A stretch of 56,995 nt of DNA from an uncultured Bacteroidota bacterium (GTDB taxonomy: Bacteria; Bacteroidota; Bacteroidia; Flavobacteriales; BACL11), in contig CACIJW010000009.1 in assembly GCA_902587125.1 (NCBI GenBank), positions 1 to 56,995 on the forward strand, given 5' to 3'. This document shows positions 22,207-31,437 of the stretch, piece after piece. Made by a program: the position numbers and the translations under genes. The first letter of the stretch is position 1; each line of letters starts with the position of its first letter. The notes beneath the pieces were generated by a model that ran no database searches, was not told the DNA's origin, and worked only from the letters and a program-made list of their open reading frames with translations.

Positions 22207-25149
22207 ATGAAAAATAAGAACATTTTAACAACAATTTTAGTTATTGCATTGCTTTCAATATTTCTAATTAAATCCACAAATAATAATTTTTTTAAAATGA
22301 ACTCAAAATATAAACTACAATCATTTAGCTTGCAACAAGATCCATTAAAAACAAAAATTTACACTCTTGAAAATGGTCTTAAAGTTTTTTTAACTGAGTA
22401 TAAAAATGCGCCAAGGCTACAAACATCAATCGCTGTAAGAGCCGGTAGTAAACATGACCCTTCAGATGCAACAGGCTTAGCACATTATTTAGAACACATG
22501 CTGTTTAAAGGAACTAACAAGTATGGAACAATCAATTTTACTGAAGAAAAACCTTTACTTGATAAAATTGAAGATTTATATGAGGAATACAGAAAAGTTC
22601 CGATGTCAAATGTTAGCGAAAGAGAAAAAATTTGGAACAAAATCGATTCATTATCAAATGAAGCAGCAAAATTTGCAATAGCCAATGAGTATGATAAAAT
22701 GGTAAGTGGAATTGGTGCCAAAGGAACAAATGCATACACCTCAAATGAGAAAACAGTTTATATCAATGACATTCCTTCAAATCAAATTGAAAAGTGGCTG
22801 AAACTAGAATCAGAGAGATTTAGAAACCCAATTTTTAGATTATTTCACACGGAACTGGAAACTGTATATGAAGAGAAAAATAGAGGTTTGGATGATGATG
22901 GAAGAAAACTATTTTACGAAATGCTTGATGCTGTTTTTCCAAACCATCAATATGGACAGCAGACAACAATCGGAACAATTAAGCATTTAAAAAACCCATC
23001 CTTAAAAGAGATCCAGAAATACTATGACAAATACTATGTGCCAAATAACATGGCTATTTGTATTTCTGGAGATTTCGAATCTGAGAGTATGATTGAATTA
23101 ATTGATAAATATTTTGGAGGATTTGAATCAAAAGAAGTTCCAAATTTTGAGGTCATTAAAGAGAAACCAATCAAAAAAATTATTGAAAGATCTGTTGTAG
23201 GTCCACAAGCTGAAAGATTATACATTGCGTTTAGATTTCCAGGTGCATCATCAAAAGATATTCATAAACTCAGAATGGCAGATATGATCATGTCCAACAG
23301 AACCGCTGGTTTAATAGACTTAAACTTAAATCAAAGTCAAAAAATTATTGGGGGAGGATCATTTCCATTTATTTTAGAAGATTATTCAACTCATGTTTTC
23401 TATGGCAGCCCCAAGCAAAATCAAAATTTGAATGAAGTTAGAAACTTATTAGTTAGTCAAATTGAGGAGTTAAAAAATGGAAATTTTCCAGACTGGCTAA
23501 TGAAAGCTATTATTTCAGATTTGAAGCTAGAGCAAATTAAAAAGTATGAAAATAATCAAGGGAGAGCCAATGAGTATGTTGAAGCATTTACTCTTGGTAT
23601 AGAATGGAGTGAATATATCCAAATGATTGATGAAATGTCAAAATTAAATAAGCAGGACATTATTGATTTTGCAAATCTGTACTACAAAGACAACTATGCT
23701 GTAGTTTATAAAGAGCAAGGTGAGGATGTAGTTGAAAAAGTTACTAAGCCTAATATTACTCCAGTTAGTGTAAATAGAGAAAGCAAAACAGATTTTCTAA
23801 ACAGTTTATTATCTGAAGAAGTAAATGAGATTGAGCCAGTCTTTATTGATTTTGAAAACGATATTAACTATGGTAAAATAGACGAGGTCCCACTTCATTA
23901 CATGAAAAATTTTGAGAATCAAAGATTTGAACTGACATATGTATTTGAGGCTGGAACAAATGTTAATCCAGCAAATAAAATTGCATTTGAATATCTTCAG
24001 TTCTTGGGAACTGATTCAATAACTTCTAAGCAAAAGCAAGAGATTTTATATAAGTTAGGTTCTGAGATGTCATTCAACTGTAGTGACGATCAAGTTAAAA
24101 TCAATATCTCAGGGCTTGACGAAAATTTTGAAGAGACTGTTAAATTTTTGGAAAGTTTTCTTAGCAATTTTAAATCAGATGAAGAGGCATTACAAAAGCT
24201 CAAAGAAGATATTTTGAAAAAAAGAAGTGACGCAAAGCTCAACAAACAAACAATTTTGTTTAATGCAATGGTAAATTTTGCTAAGTACGGTGAAAATTCC
24301 CCTTTTACTAATAAATTAACAAATGAATTTATCAACAATATTAAATCAAATGATTTAGTTAACAAAGTTAAAGATGTTTATGCTTCCAAACATATAGTAA
24401 AGTATTATGGCCCCAGAGATATTTCTGATGTAGAGAAGCAATTATCAATATTACACAAAAACAAATCTAACCTTAATGATATTGTAGATGCAAAAATGTT
24501 TACGGAAATTGAAAGAAAAACTCCAACAGTCTACTTTTTAGATTATGACATGAAGCAAGCCGAGGTTATTGTGATTTCAAAAAATGAGAAGTTAAATGCG
24601 ACATTGATTCCAATATCAAGACTTCATAATGAGTATTTTGGAGGTGGGATGAGTTCAGTTATGTTTCAAGAACTTAGAGAATCACAAGCTCTTGCTTACT
24701 CAGTTTATAGTACATTTACAACTCCAAGAAAAATAAATGATTCTCATTTTCAGCTTTCATATATCGGCACACAGGCCGATAAATTAGAGGAGGCAATGAT
24801 GGGAATGATGAACTTATTAAAGGAAATGCCTAAATCTGAGGGGAATTTAAATGCTGCTAAGGAAGGTATTGTTCAGAAGATAAGAACTGAAAGAATAACT
24901 AAGTCAGCCATTATGAATTATATTGAAAGAGCCAAAAAGATGGGGCTTAGTTCTGATTCACGAAAAAATATTTTTGAAAATATTGAAAACTTTTCAATGG
25001 ATGATGTGGAAAATTTTCACAATGAAAAAATATCAAATCAGAACTATACTTATTTAGTTCTTGCTGACAAGAACTCAATTAATTTTGAATTACTTTCTAA
25101 GTATGGTAAAGTGGAATTTTTAACTTTGGAAAAAGTTTTTGGCTATTAA
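22207..25149 (+). CDS. M16 family zinc peptidase (two-domain, membrane-anchored)
   Basis: 980-aa insulinase/pitrilysin-type peptidase. An N-terminal hydrophobic segment (residues about 6-23) acts as signal or anchor, so the enzyme is periplasmic or envelope-bound. The inverted zinc motif is H93-Y-L-E96-H97 in LAHYLEHMLFKGT, with the downstream acidic ligand region ELETVYEEKNRG near residues 217-228. The second half repeats the M16 fold without a zinc motif (GGGMSSVMFQELRESQALAYSVYS), as in single-chain M16 enzymes. It follows dnaX by 12 bases and precedes icd by 12 bases, an operon-like spacing, though the three functions are unrelated. The peptide substrate is unknown. Confidence 0.92.
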   Translation: MKNKNILTTILVIALLSIFLIKSTNNNFFKMNSKYKLQSFSLQQDPLKTKIYTLENGLKVFLTEYKNAPRLQTSIAVRAGSKHDPSDATGLAHYLEHMLFKGTNKYGTINFTEEKPLLDKIEDLYEEYRKVPMSNVSEREKIWNKIDSLSNEAAKFAIANEYDKMVSGIGAKGTNAYTSNEKTVYINDIPSNQIEKWLKLESERFRNPIFRLFHTELETVYEEKNRGLDDDGRKLFYEMLDAVFPNHQYGQQTTIGTIKHLKNPSLKEIQKYYDKYYVPNNMAICISGDFESESMIELIDKYFGGFESKEVPNFEVIKEKPIKKIIERSVVGPQAERLYIAFRFPGASSKDIHKLRMADMIMSNRTAGLIDLNLNQSQKIIGGGSFPFILEDYSTHVFYGSPKQNQNLNEVRNLLVSQIEELKNGNFPDWLMKAIISDLKLEQIKKYENNQGRANEYVEAFTLGIEWSEYIQMIDEMSKLNKQDIIDFANLYYKDNYAVVYKEQGEDVVEKVTKPNITPVSVNRESKTDFLNSLLSEEVNEIEPVFIDFENDINYGKIDEVPLHYMKNFENQRFELTYVFEAGTNVNPANKIAFEYLQFLGTDSITSKQKQEILYKLGSEMSFNCSDDQVKINISGLDENFEETVKFLESFLSNFKSDEEALQKLKEDILKKRSDAKLNKQTILFNAMVNFAKYGENSPFTNKLTNEFINNIKSNDLVNKVKDVYASKHIVKYYGPRDISDVEKQLSILHKNKSNLNDIVDAKMFTEIERKTPTVYFLDYDMKQAEVIVISKNEKLNATLIPISRLHNEYFGGGMSSVMFQELRESQALAYSVYSTFTTPRKINDSHFQLSYIGTQADKLEEAMMGMMNLLKEMPKSEGNLNAAKEGIVQKIRTERITKSAIMNYIERAKKMGLSSDSRKNIFENIENFSMDDVENFHNEKISNQNYTYLVLADKNSINFELLSKYGKVEFLTLEKVFGY

Positions 25150-25161
25150 ACAAACTGTATC

Positions 25162-26391
25162 ATGAAAAAAATAAAAGTAGAGAATCCAATCGTTGAGCTT
25201 GATGGAGATGAAATGACAAGAATAATATGGAAATTTATTAAAGACAAGTTAATATTGCCATATATCGAAGTCGATATCAAGTATTTTGATCTTGGTATTC
25301 ATAGTAGAGACAAAACAAGTGACCAAATTACAGTTGATGCTGCTGAGGCGATAAAGAAGTATCAAGTTGGTATTAAATGTGCAACAATAACTCCTGATGA
25401 ACAAAGAGTTGAGGAATTTCAACTTAAAGAAATGTGGAGATCTCCTAATGGAACTATAAGAAACATCGTTGGTGGTACCGTTTTCAGAGAACCGATTATT
25501 TGCTCTAATGTTCCGAGATTGGTGCCAAATTGGAAATATCCAATTTGTATTGGGAGACATGCTTATGGGGACCAATACAAAGCAACTGATAAAGTTATTA
25601 GTGGAAAAGGAAAATTAAAGATGACATTCACAAGCTCTGATGGAGAAACAAAAAGTTGGGATGTTTTCAATTTTGATGAAAGTGGCGGTGTAGCAATGTG
25701 TATGTATAATACGGATGAATCAATTTATGGTTTTGCTAGATCATGCTTTAACAGAGCAATCGACAAAAAATGGCCATTATATTTATCCACAAAAAACACA
25801 ATTTTAAAAGCATATGATGGTAGATTTAAAGATATTTTTCATGAAGTTTTTGAAAGTGAATTTAAATCTAAGTTTCAAGAACTTAATATCACATACGAAC
25901 ATAGATTGATTGATGATATGGTTGCAGCAGCATTGAAATGGAATGGAAATTTTGTATGGGCATGTAAAAACTATGATGGAGATGTTCAATCTGATACTGT
26001 AGCTCAAGGTTTTGGATCTTTAGGCTTGATGACATCAACACTTCTTACTCCTGATGGTAAAATAATGGAATCAGAAGCTGCTCATGGAACTGTTACAAGA
26101 CACTACAGGCAACATATGGCTGGAAAAAAAACCTCTACTAATCCAATAGCTTCTATTTTTGCGTGGACAAGAGGTTTAGAATTTAGAGGTAAATTAGACA
26201 ATAATAATGACCTTATTGTTTTTTGTAAAAAATTAGAAGATGTTTGCATTGAAACAGTTGAATCTGGAGTTATGACAAAAGATTTAGCTCTTTGCATACA
26301 TGGAAAGGATTTGAACCAATCGCATTATGTTAACACAGAAGAATTTTTACAAAAATTAGATGAAAATTTAATTATAAAAATGAAGTCTTAG
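25162..26391 (+). CDS. icd: Isocitrate dehydrogenase, NADP-dependent (eukaryotic type)
   Basis: Oxidative decarboxylation of isocitrate to 2-oxoglutarate with NADPH formation. The 409-aa sequence follows the eukaryote-like homodimeric [18 protein letters not shown] at residues 9-23, [17 protein letters not shown] in the substrate region, and [20 protein letters not shown] then [20 protein letters not shown] in the cofactor region. This type differs strongly from E. coli Icd and is found in many Bacteroidota. It follows the M16 gene closely. Its TAG stop overlaps the murB stop by 4 bases (TTAG) on the opposite strand. Confidence 0.96.
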   Translation: MKKIKVENPIVELDGDEMTRIIWKFIKDKLILPYIEVDIKYFDLGIHSRDKTSDQITVDAAEAIKKYQVGIKCATITPDEQRVEEFQLKEMWRSPNGTIRNIVGGTVFREPIICSNVPRLVPNWKYPICIGRHAYGDQYKATDKVISGKGKLKMTFTSSDGETKSWDVFNFDESGGVAMCMYNTDESIYGFARSCFNRAIDKKWPLYLSTKNTILKAYDGRFKDIFHEVFESEFKSKFQELNITYEHRLIDDMVAAALKWNGNFVWACKNYDGDVQSDTVAQGFGSLGLMTSTLLTPDGKIMESEAAHGTVTRHYRQHMAGKKTSTNPIASIFAWTRGLEFRGKLDNNNDLIVFCKKLEDVCIETVESGVMTKDLALCIHGKDLNQSHYVNTEEFLQKLDENLIIKMKS

Positions 26392-27398
26392 TAAATATTG
26401 ACCTCATTTTCTAATTTGATATCATAAGTATTAAGTACTTTTTCTGATATAAAATTTGAAAATAAAAGCAATTCTTTTCCAGAAGCATTAGAGTGATTAA
26501 TTATCACTAGCGCTTGTTTTTCATATGTACCAGCATCTCCTTTTCTATAACCTTTCAACCCAATATTTTCAATTAACCATCCTGCAGATACTTTATAATT
26601 ATTATTATCAATTTTAAAGTAAATTATTTGAGGATAATCTTTGGTTAGTTTTTCAATTTTACTTGAGCTTACAATTGGATTTTTAAAAAAACTTCCTGCG
26701 TTGCCAATATTTTCTGGGTTAGGTAATTTACTGTTTCGTATTTCAATTATAAAATTTGAAATATCCTCAGCCTTAAGCTCAGTTGATTTTTTTTGTGCTA
26801 ATTCTTTCAAAGTACCATAGCTTATAACTTTATTAAATTTCTTACTCAGCTTAAAATAAACATGAGTTATGATTACTTTATTTTTTAAAGATTTTTTAAA
26901 AATAGAATCTCTGTAGCCAAAATTACATTCAATTTTATTTTTCTTATCAATCTTTCTTTCTTTTATATGATAAAATTCAACTTTTGATATAAAGTCTTTT
27001 ACTTCAACCCCATATGCTCCTATATTTTGTATGGGAGCTGCACCAACACAGCCAGGAATCAATGATAAGTTTTCAATACCAGAGAGACCCATTTTCAATG
27101 TGTACAAAACAAATTTATGCCAATTTTCACCTGCACCTACTCTTAACGTTAAAAAATCTTTATTTTCTTCAACTTTTTCAATTCCTTTTATTTGGTTGTG
27201 AATGATTAATCCGTCATAATCTTTGGTAAATAAAATGTTACTTCCTCCGCCTAAGACTAATATTTTTTTTAAAAATTGTTTTTTTTGGTTGAATAAAAAA
27301 TTTATGTCATCAATTTTTTGAAGAGCATAATAGTATTTTGTTTTCACATCAACACCAAAGGAGTTTAAAGCCTTTAGATTATAATTTTTTAAAATCAT
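26388..27398 (-). CDS. murB: UDP-N-acetylenolpyruvoylglucosamine reductase
   Basis: Reduces UDP-GlcNAc-enolpyruvate to UDP-MurNAc in peptidoglycan synthesis; FAD-bound, cytoplasmic. Visible features are [18 protein letters not shown] at the N terminus, the FAD loop [30 protein letters not shown] and the catalytic-serine segment NAGSFFKNP, typical of the type I (E. coli-like) enzyme, with [15 protein letters not shown] near the C terminus. 336 aa is normal. The ATG overlaps the ftsE-like stop by 4 bases (ATGA type), indicating coupled translation. Confidence 0.95.
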   Translation of the reverse strand: MILKNYNLKALNSFGVDVKTKYYYALQKIDDINFLFNQKKQFLKKILVLGGGSNILFTKDYDGLIIHNQIKGIEKVEENKDFLTLRVGAGENWHKFVLYTLKMGLSGIENLSLIPGCVGAAPIQNIGAYGVEVKDFISKVEFYHIKERKIDKKNKIECNFGYRDSIFKKSLKNKVIITHVYFKLSKKFNKVISYGTLKELAQKKSTELKAEDISNFIIEIRNSKLPNPENIGNAGSFFKNPIVSSSKIEKLTKDYPQIIYFKIDNNNYKVSAGWLIENIGLKGYRKGDAGTYEKQALVIINHSNASGKELLLFSNFISEKVLNTYDIKLENEVNIY

Positions 27399-28078
27399 TT
27401 ACTCAAATTGTCTATTTTCTTCAATTTTTTGTTGCAGCATTCATACATTGTTCCAGATTGAGATTTTATAATGTCATAGTCATGAGTAGCTATAATTACA
27501 GAAGAGCCGTTAATATTAATTTTCTTGAGCAAGTTTACAATTTCAATTGATTTTTTTGGATCTAAATTACCTGTTGGTTCATCAGCTATTATCAAGCTAG
27601 GATTGTTTACAATTGCTCTAGCAATGCTAGCTCTTTGTTGTTCTCCTCCAGACAGTTCATAAGGCATTTTATTTGCTTTTTCTTCCAAACCTACCTTTCT
27701 TAAGGTGTCTCTTATCCTTTCATCGATTTCATTATTATTTTTCCAACCAATTGATTTTAATATAAATTTTAAATTTTCATGTATATTTCTATCTTCCAGA
27801 AGTTTAAAGTCTTGAAAAATTATACCTAAATTTCTTCGAAGTTCCTGAATTTTTGGTTTGTTGATATTATTCAAATTGAAATTATCCACTTTTGCTGTTC
27901 CCTCTAAAAATTTTTGTGAACAGTATAAACATCTTAAAAAAGTACTTTTCCCACTTCCAGTTTCACCTATGATGTAAACAAATTCTCCTTTTTTCATTTC
28001 AAAGTTAAAATTCTCTAAAACTTTAATCTCATTAATTGAAATTGAAGCCCCTTTAATTTCAATAATATTTTTACTCAT
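27395..28078 (-). CDS. FtsE-like ABC transporter ATP-binding protein
   Basis: 227-aa ABC ATPase with Walker A GETGSGKS (residues 38-45), Q-loop FQDFKLL, signature LSGGEQQRASIARAIV, Walker B LIIADEPTGNLDP and H-loop ATHD. The sequence and its place before a cell-wall gene fit FtsE, which acts with FtsX at the division site to control wall hydrolases. No ftsX gene adjoins it, so FtsE identity is probable rather than proven; MacB- and LolD-type ATPases share these motifs. It overlaps murB by 4 bases and follows the 65-aa gene by 5. Confidence 0.85.
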   Translation of the reverse strand: MSKNIIEIKGASISINEIKVLENFNFEMKKGEFVYIIGETGSGKSTFLRCLYCSQKFLEGTAKVDNFNLNNINKPKIQELRRNLGIIFQDFKLLEDRNIHENLKFILKSIGWKNNNEIDERIRDTLRKVGLEEKANKMPYELSGGEQQRASIARAIVNNPSLIIADEPTGNLDPKKSIEIVNLLKKININGSSVIIATHDYDIIKSQSGTMYECCNKKLKKIDNLSK

Positions 28079-28083
28079 ATGTA

Positions 28084-28281
28084 TTATAATTTATAGATTT
28101 TACCAAATGAAGTTTTGTTGATGCCATCAATAATCTTTTGTTTGTGTTTCATTAGATTATTTTTCTCTATACCTTTTTCAATTTGAGAGAGTCTGAAATA
28201 AGCTATTAAAGTCATTTTTTTATCTCTGATTTGGACAAAATCTGGAATTTTTTCAGTGCCTTTTATTTTTAATAGAAACAT
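28084..28281 (-). CDS. Small conserved protein upstream of the FtsE-like gene
   Basis: 65 aa, basic, no signal peptide or membrane helix. The pattern is a beta strand (FLLKIKG), IPDFVQIRD, then TLIAYFRL, and a C-terminal FGKIYKL. Short proteins of this shape preceding ftsE occur in other Flavobacteriia (from memory) and have sometimes been labelled fructose-6-phosphate aldolase, which this length cannot support. It is 5 bases from the FtsE-like gene on the same strand and thus likely in its operon. Function unknown. Confidence 0.72.
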   Translation of the reverse strand: MFLLKIKGTEKIPDFVQIRDKKMTLIAYFRLSQIEKGIEKNNLMKHKQKIIDGINKTSFGKIYKL

Positions 28282-28417
28282 TTCAATACAAATAAAAAAA
28301 AATAAGTTCTTAAATTTTGTGCTAATACTTCTAATTGTTAAAAAATGATGTTGAAAACTATAAAAAGAGTCTTTTTTTATTAACCTACATTATATTTATT
28401 TTAGTTTTATTTAAGTT

Positions 28418-31400
28418 TTGAAAAAAGCTAACTTTCTCTTAGTATTATCTCTTTTGTTGAATTTCTCCTCAAAAAGCCAACAATTACAAATTGCATTGGA
28501 TCTTTACCAAAGCCAGAACTATATCAAAGCCATAAATATTTTAGAACATTTAGAGGAGAGTGACAAACAATTATTTTACTTGTCTAAATGTTATGAAAAT
28601 ATTTCATTTGAAAAGTCAAGGGATTTAAAAATTTATTTCATTCAAAATTTTAAAAATTCAATTTTTATTGATGATGTACACTCTTCCTTAGCAAATATTC
28701 AATACAATAGTTCAGATTATTCTAATTGTATAAATAATTATTTAAAAATTTCAAGAGAACTCACTCAAAAGGAAAGATTTCAGCTAGCATACTCTTTTTT
28801 TGTTCTGCAAGAATATGATAAATCATCATTAATATTTAAAAAATTAATGAATGAAAAATCTGTTTACAAGCCTAGCTCAACTTACTATTTTTCACATATT
28901 CAATATAAAAAATCTCTTTATGAATCAGCACTAAATGGATTTGAGTCCTTAGCAAGTGAAGAAAAATTTTCAGCAATATCTCCATATTATATTGTTCAAA
29001 TTCTATTTAAACAAGAAAAATTTGAAAGACTACTAGACTACATTTCAATCAATTTGAATGATATAATCCCAACAAGAAAATCAGAGGTTTATAGAATAAT
29101 GGCAGAATCATATTATCAACTTAAAGATTATCAAAATTCAGCGGTTTATTATCAAAAATACATGCAGTATGAAGAAATCAATAATAGTTTAGAACTGTTA
29201 CAAGTTGGCCACTTGTATTTTGAACTGTCAGATTACATGAATGCGATTAAATATTTGGAAAAAATCATTTTTGCTAATGATACAATATCACAAAAATCAA
29301 ATTATTTTTTAGCACAGTCCTACATCAAAGTAGACAAAAAAAAATATGCGCTGAATGCATTTAGACAATGTGTCAAAAGCGATGTTGATAAAAAAATATA
29401 TGAGGAATCATATTACAACTTAACAAAGCTAGCATTTGAAGTAAATTCAAAAAATGATGATGTATTAAAAATTCTTTCAGATTTTCTTCAAAAATTTCCT
29501 AACTCAATTTATTACAAAGAAATTGAAGATTTAACTTTGAAATTTTATTTTAACTCAAAGAATTATAGAAAAATTTATGAAAATTTATTACTCAAGAATA
29601 ATTTAAGTGATTATGAGAGAAAACAATTTTATAAATCTGCACTCCAACTAGCAATTCAATCATATAATACGAAGGATTTTAAAAAAGCAATAGTTTTTTT
29701 AGAAGAATCGAAAAGTTCGGAGGACATTATCATAAGTTATCTTTCAAAATATTGGCTAGCTGATAGCTATTATCAGATTAATAATTTTAAACAAAGTATT
29801 TATCATTTTAATGAAATAAAAATGCTCAGCTTTGCGGGGTTTGAAGAATTTCATGAAAAAACATACTATAATCTAGGCTATAATTACACTAAACTAGGAG
29901 ACTTCGTAAACTCAGAAAAAGAATTTAAACTCTTTATTGCTAAATCAAGAGATGAAAAAAGAAAAGTTGATGCCACATTAAGACTTGCCGATGCAATGTT
30001 CATGCAAAAAAAATATAGCCTAGCATCTTCGTACTATTCTAATTTTTCATCAACAAGTGACTTTGACGCAGATTATGCATTATATCAAAACTCTATTTGC
30101 TTTTCTCTTCTAAGTGATTTTGAAAAGCAAAGAGAATCACTGCAACAAATCATACAAAATTTTCCTAATTCAAGATATTACTTCCAAAGTCTCTATGATG
30201 ATGCTAAATTAAATTATCAAAATCAAAGTTCTGATATAGCAAAAGAAACCCTTGAAAAAATTATTGAAAGTCAAGCGAATAATGAAATAGTAGCCAAGTC
30301 AATACTTCTCAAAGGTAATATTGAGTTTAATGAAGGTTTGATTGATAAAGCTATGCAAACGTTTAAGCTAGTTATAGAGAAATATGACCAAACTAGCAGT
30401 CTGTTAAACTCAATTAGTGCACTTAAATCTTCATATATTTTGACAGGAAACATTGATGATTATCTAGAGTACATAAGTACTATTCCAAGTATTGTCATAA
30501 GCAAAAGTGAGCAAGATTCTTTATCATACAGTGCTGCTATGATTAAATACAATAATAGAGAATATCAATCTGCAATATTAGCGTTTGAAAGTTATTTAAA
30601 GATCAATGAAAACGGTTTCTTTGTTGATGATGTTATTTTCAATCTCAGTCAATGTTTTCTATTAACGAATGACACATTAAGTGCAGAAAAATGTTTTTTA
30701 AGAATTTTCGACAAAAGAAATGAAGCTTATTTGGAAGAGTCTTGTAAATTTCTTGCCAGAAATTATTATTCAAAAAAACAATACAATAGCTCAGAAAAGT
30801 TTTACATTGAACTAGCCAGTATAGCCAATGATAATTCAACTGAAAGAGAATCTAAAATCAGGCTAATGTTGATATATAAAGACTCAATAAGTTTAAAATC
30901 TATGAAATATGCAGAAGAGGTGTTAAAAATAAAAAAAATAGATACTTGGGTCAAAGGTAAAGCAAGCATGATGATTGCGAGATACAGTAATAGCAATTCA
31001 AATTATAACAAAGCTCGTATATTTTATTCTAATGCTGATTCATTATTAAACAAAACTGAGGCATCTGAGGCAAAATATATGCTTATTTTCTATGAATTTC
31101 TAGATGAAAATTTTAAGAAATGTGAAAGTATGATTTATGACTTTAGCGAAAGTTATCTTGATGATTATTACATCGCAAAATCGTTCATATTACTTTCCGA
31201 TATTTTAGTTAATCAAGGAAACGTTTTTCAAGCTAAAGCAACTCTTGAAAGTATATTGAACAATTTTGAATCAAATAGTGATATCTATATATTAGCAAGT
31301 AAAAAGCTAGAGGCCGTGATTAGTAACGAAATTGAACTGAAAACAAAAACTGAAAATAGTTCAGAGGATAGATTTTTGTTAGATATTGAAACTTATGATT

Positions 31401-31426
31401 ATGATAAATTATTTGAAGTTGAATAA
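28418..31426 (+). CDS. Tetratricopeptide repeat protein, exported
   Basis: 1002 aa. N-terminal signal peptide (MKKANFLLVLSLLLNFSSKSQ), then repeated helical hairpins of about 34-36 residues over nearly the whole length; TPR-like units with the AxxYY/F...A-x-F pattern are clear, for example ESYYQLKDYQNSAVYYQKY, LGYNYTKLGDFVNSEKEF and AMIKYNNREYQSAILAFESY. It is probably a periplasmic scaffold. The start is TTG at 28418, chosen because it opens a clean signal peptide. It is 11 bases before an outer-membrane barrel gene, so the two probably act together at the outer membrane; the same pair is familiar in Flavobacteriia (from memory) but its job is unknown to me. Confidence 0.85.
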   Translation: MKKANFLLVLSLLLNFSSKSQQLQIALDLYQSQNYIKAINILEHLEESDKQLFYLSKCYENISFEKSRDLKIYFIQNFKNSIFIDDVHSSLANIQYNSSDYSNCINNYLKISRELTQKERFQLAYSFFVLQEYDKSSLIFKKLMNEKSVYKPSSTYYFSHIQYKKSLYESALNGFESLASEEKFSAISPYYIVQILFKQEKFERLLDYISINLNDIIPTRKSEVYRIMAESYYQLKDYQNSAVYYQKYMQYEEINNSLELLQVGHLYFELSDYMNAIKYLEKIIFANDTISQKSNYFLAQSYIKVDKKKYALNAFRQCVKSDVDKKIYEESYYNLTKLAFEVNSKNDDVLKILSDFLQKFPNSIYYKEIEDLTLKFYFNSKNYRKIYENLLLKNNLSDYERKQFYKSALQLAIQSYNTKDFKKAIVFLEESKSSEDIIISYLSKYWLADSYYQINNFKQSIYHFNEIKMLSFAGFEEFHEKTYYNLGYNYTKLGDFVNSEKEFKLFIAKSRDEKRKVDATLRLADAMFMQKKYSLASSYYSNFSSTSDFDADYALYQNSICFSLLSDFEKQRESLQQIIQNFPNSRYYFQSLYDDAKLNYQNQSSDIAKETLEKIIESQANNEIVAKSILLKGNIEFNEGLIDKAMQTFKLVIEKYDQTSSLLNSISALKSSYILTGNIDDYLEYISTIPSIVISKSEQDSLSYSAAMIKYNNREYQSAILAFESYLKINENGFFVDDVIFNLSQCFLLTNDTLSAEKCFLRIFDKRNEAYLEESCKFLARNYYSKKQYNSSEKFYIELASIANDNSTERESKIRLMLIYKDSISLKSMKYAEEVLKIKKIDTWVKGKASMMIARYSNSNSNYNKARIFYSNADSLLNKTEASEAKYMLIFYEFLDENFKKCESMIYDFSESYLDDYYIAKSFILLSDILVNQGNVFQAKATLESILNNFESNSDIYILASKKLEAVISNEIELKTKTENSSEDRFLLDIETYDYDKLFEVE

Positions 31427-31437
31427 TAACAAAATTA

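Noticed and set aside
25249-25575. 108-aa minus-strand frame inside icd
   Set aside because: Shadow of the strongly conserved icd frame; no independent promoter or domain.
28345-28383. 12-codon leader peptide (MMLKTIKRVFFY) before the TPR gene, with an A/T hairpin
   Set aside because: Very short, no promoter context, and the AAAAAGA/TCTTTTT repeat would leave a one-base loop, so it cannot fold as a terminator.
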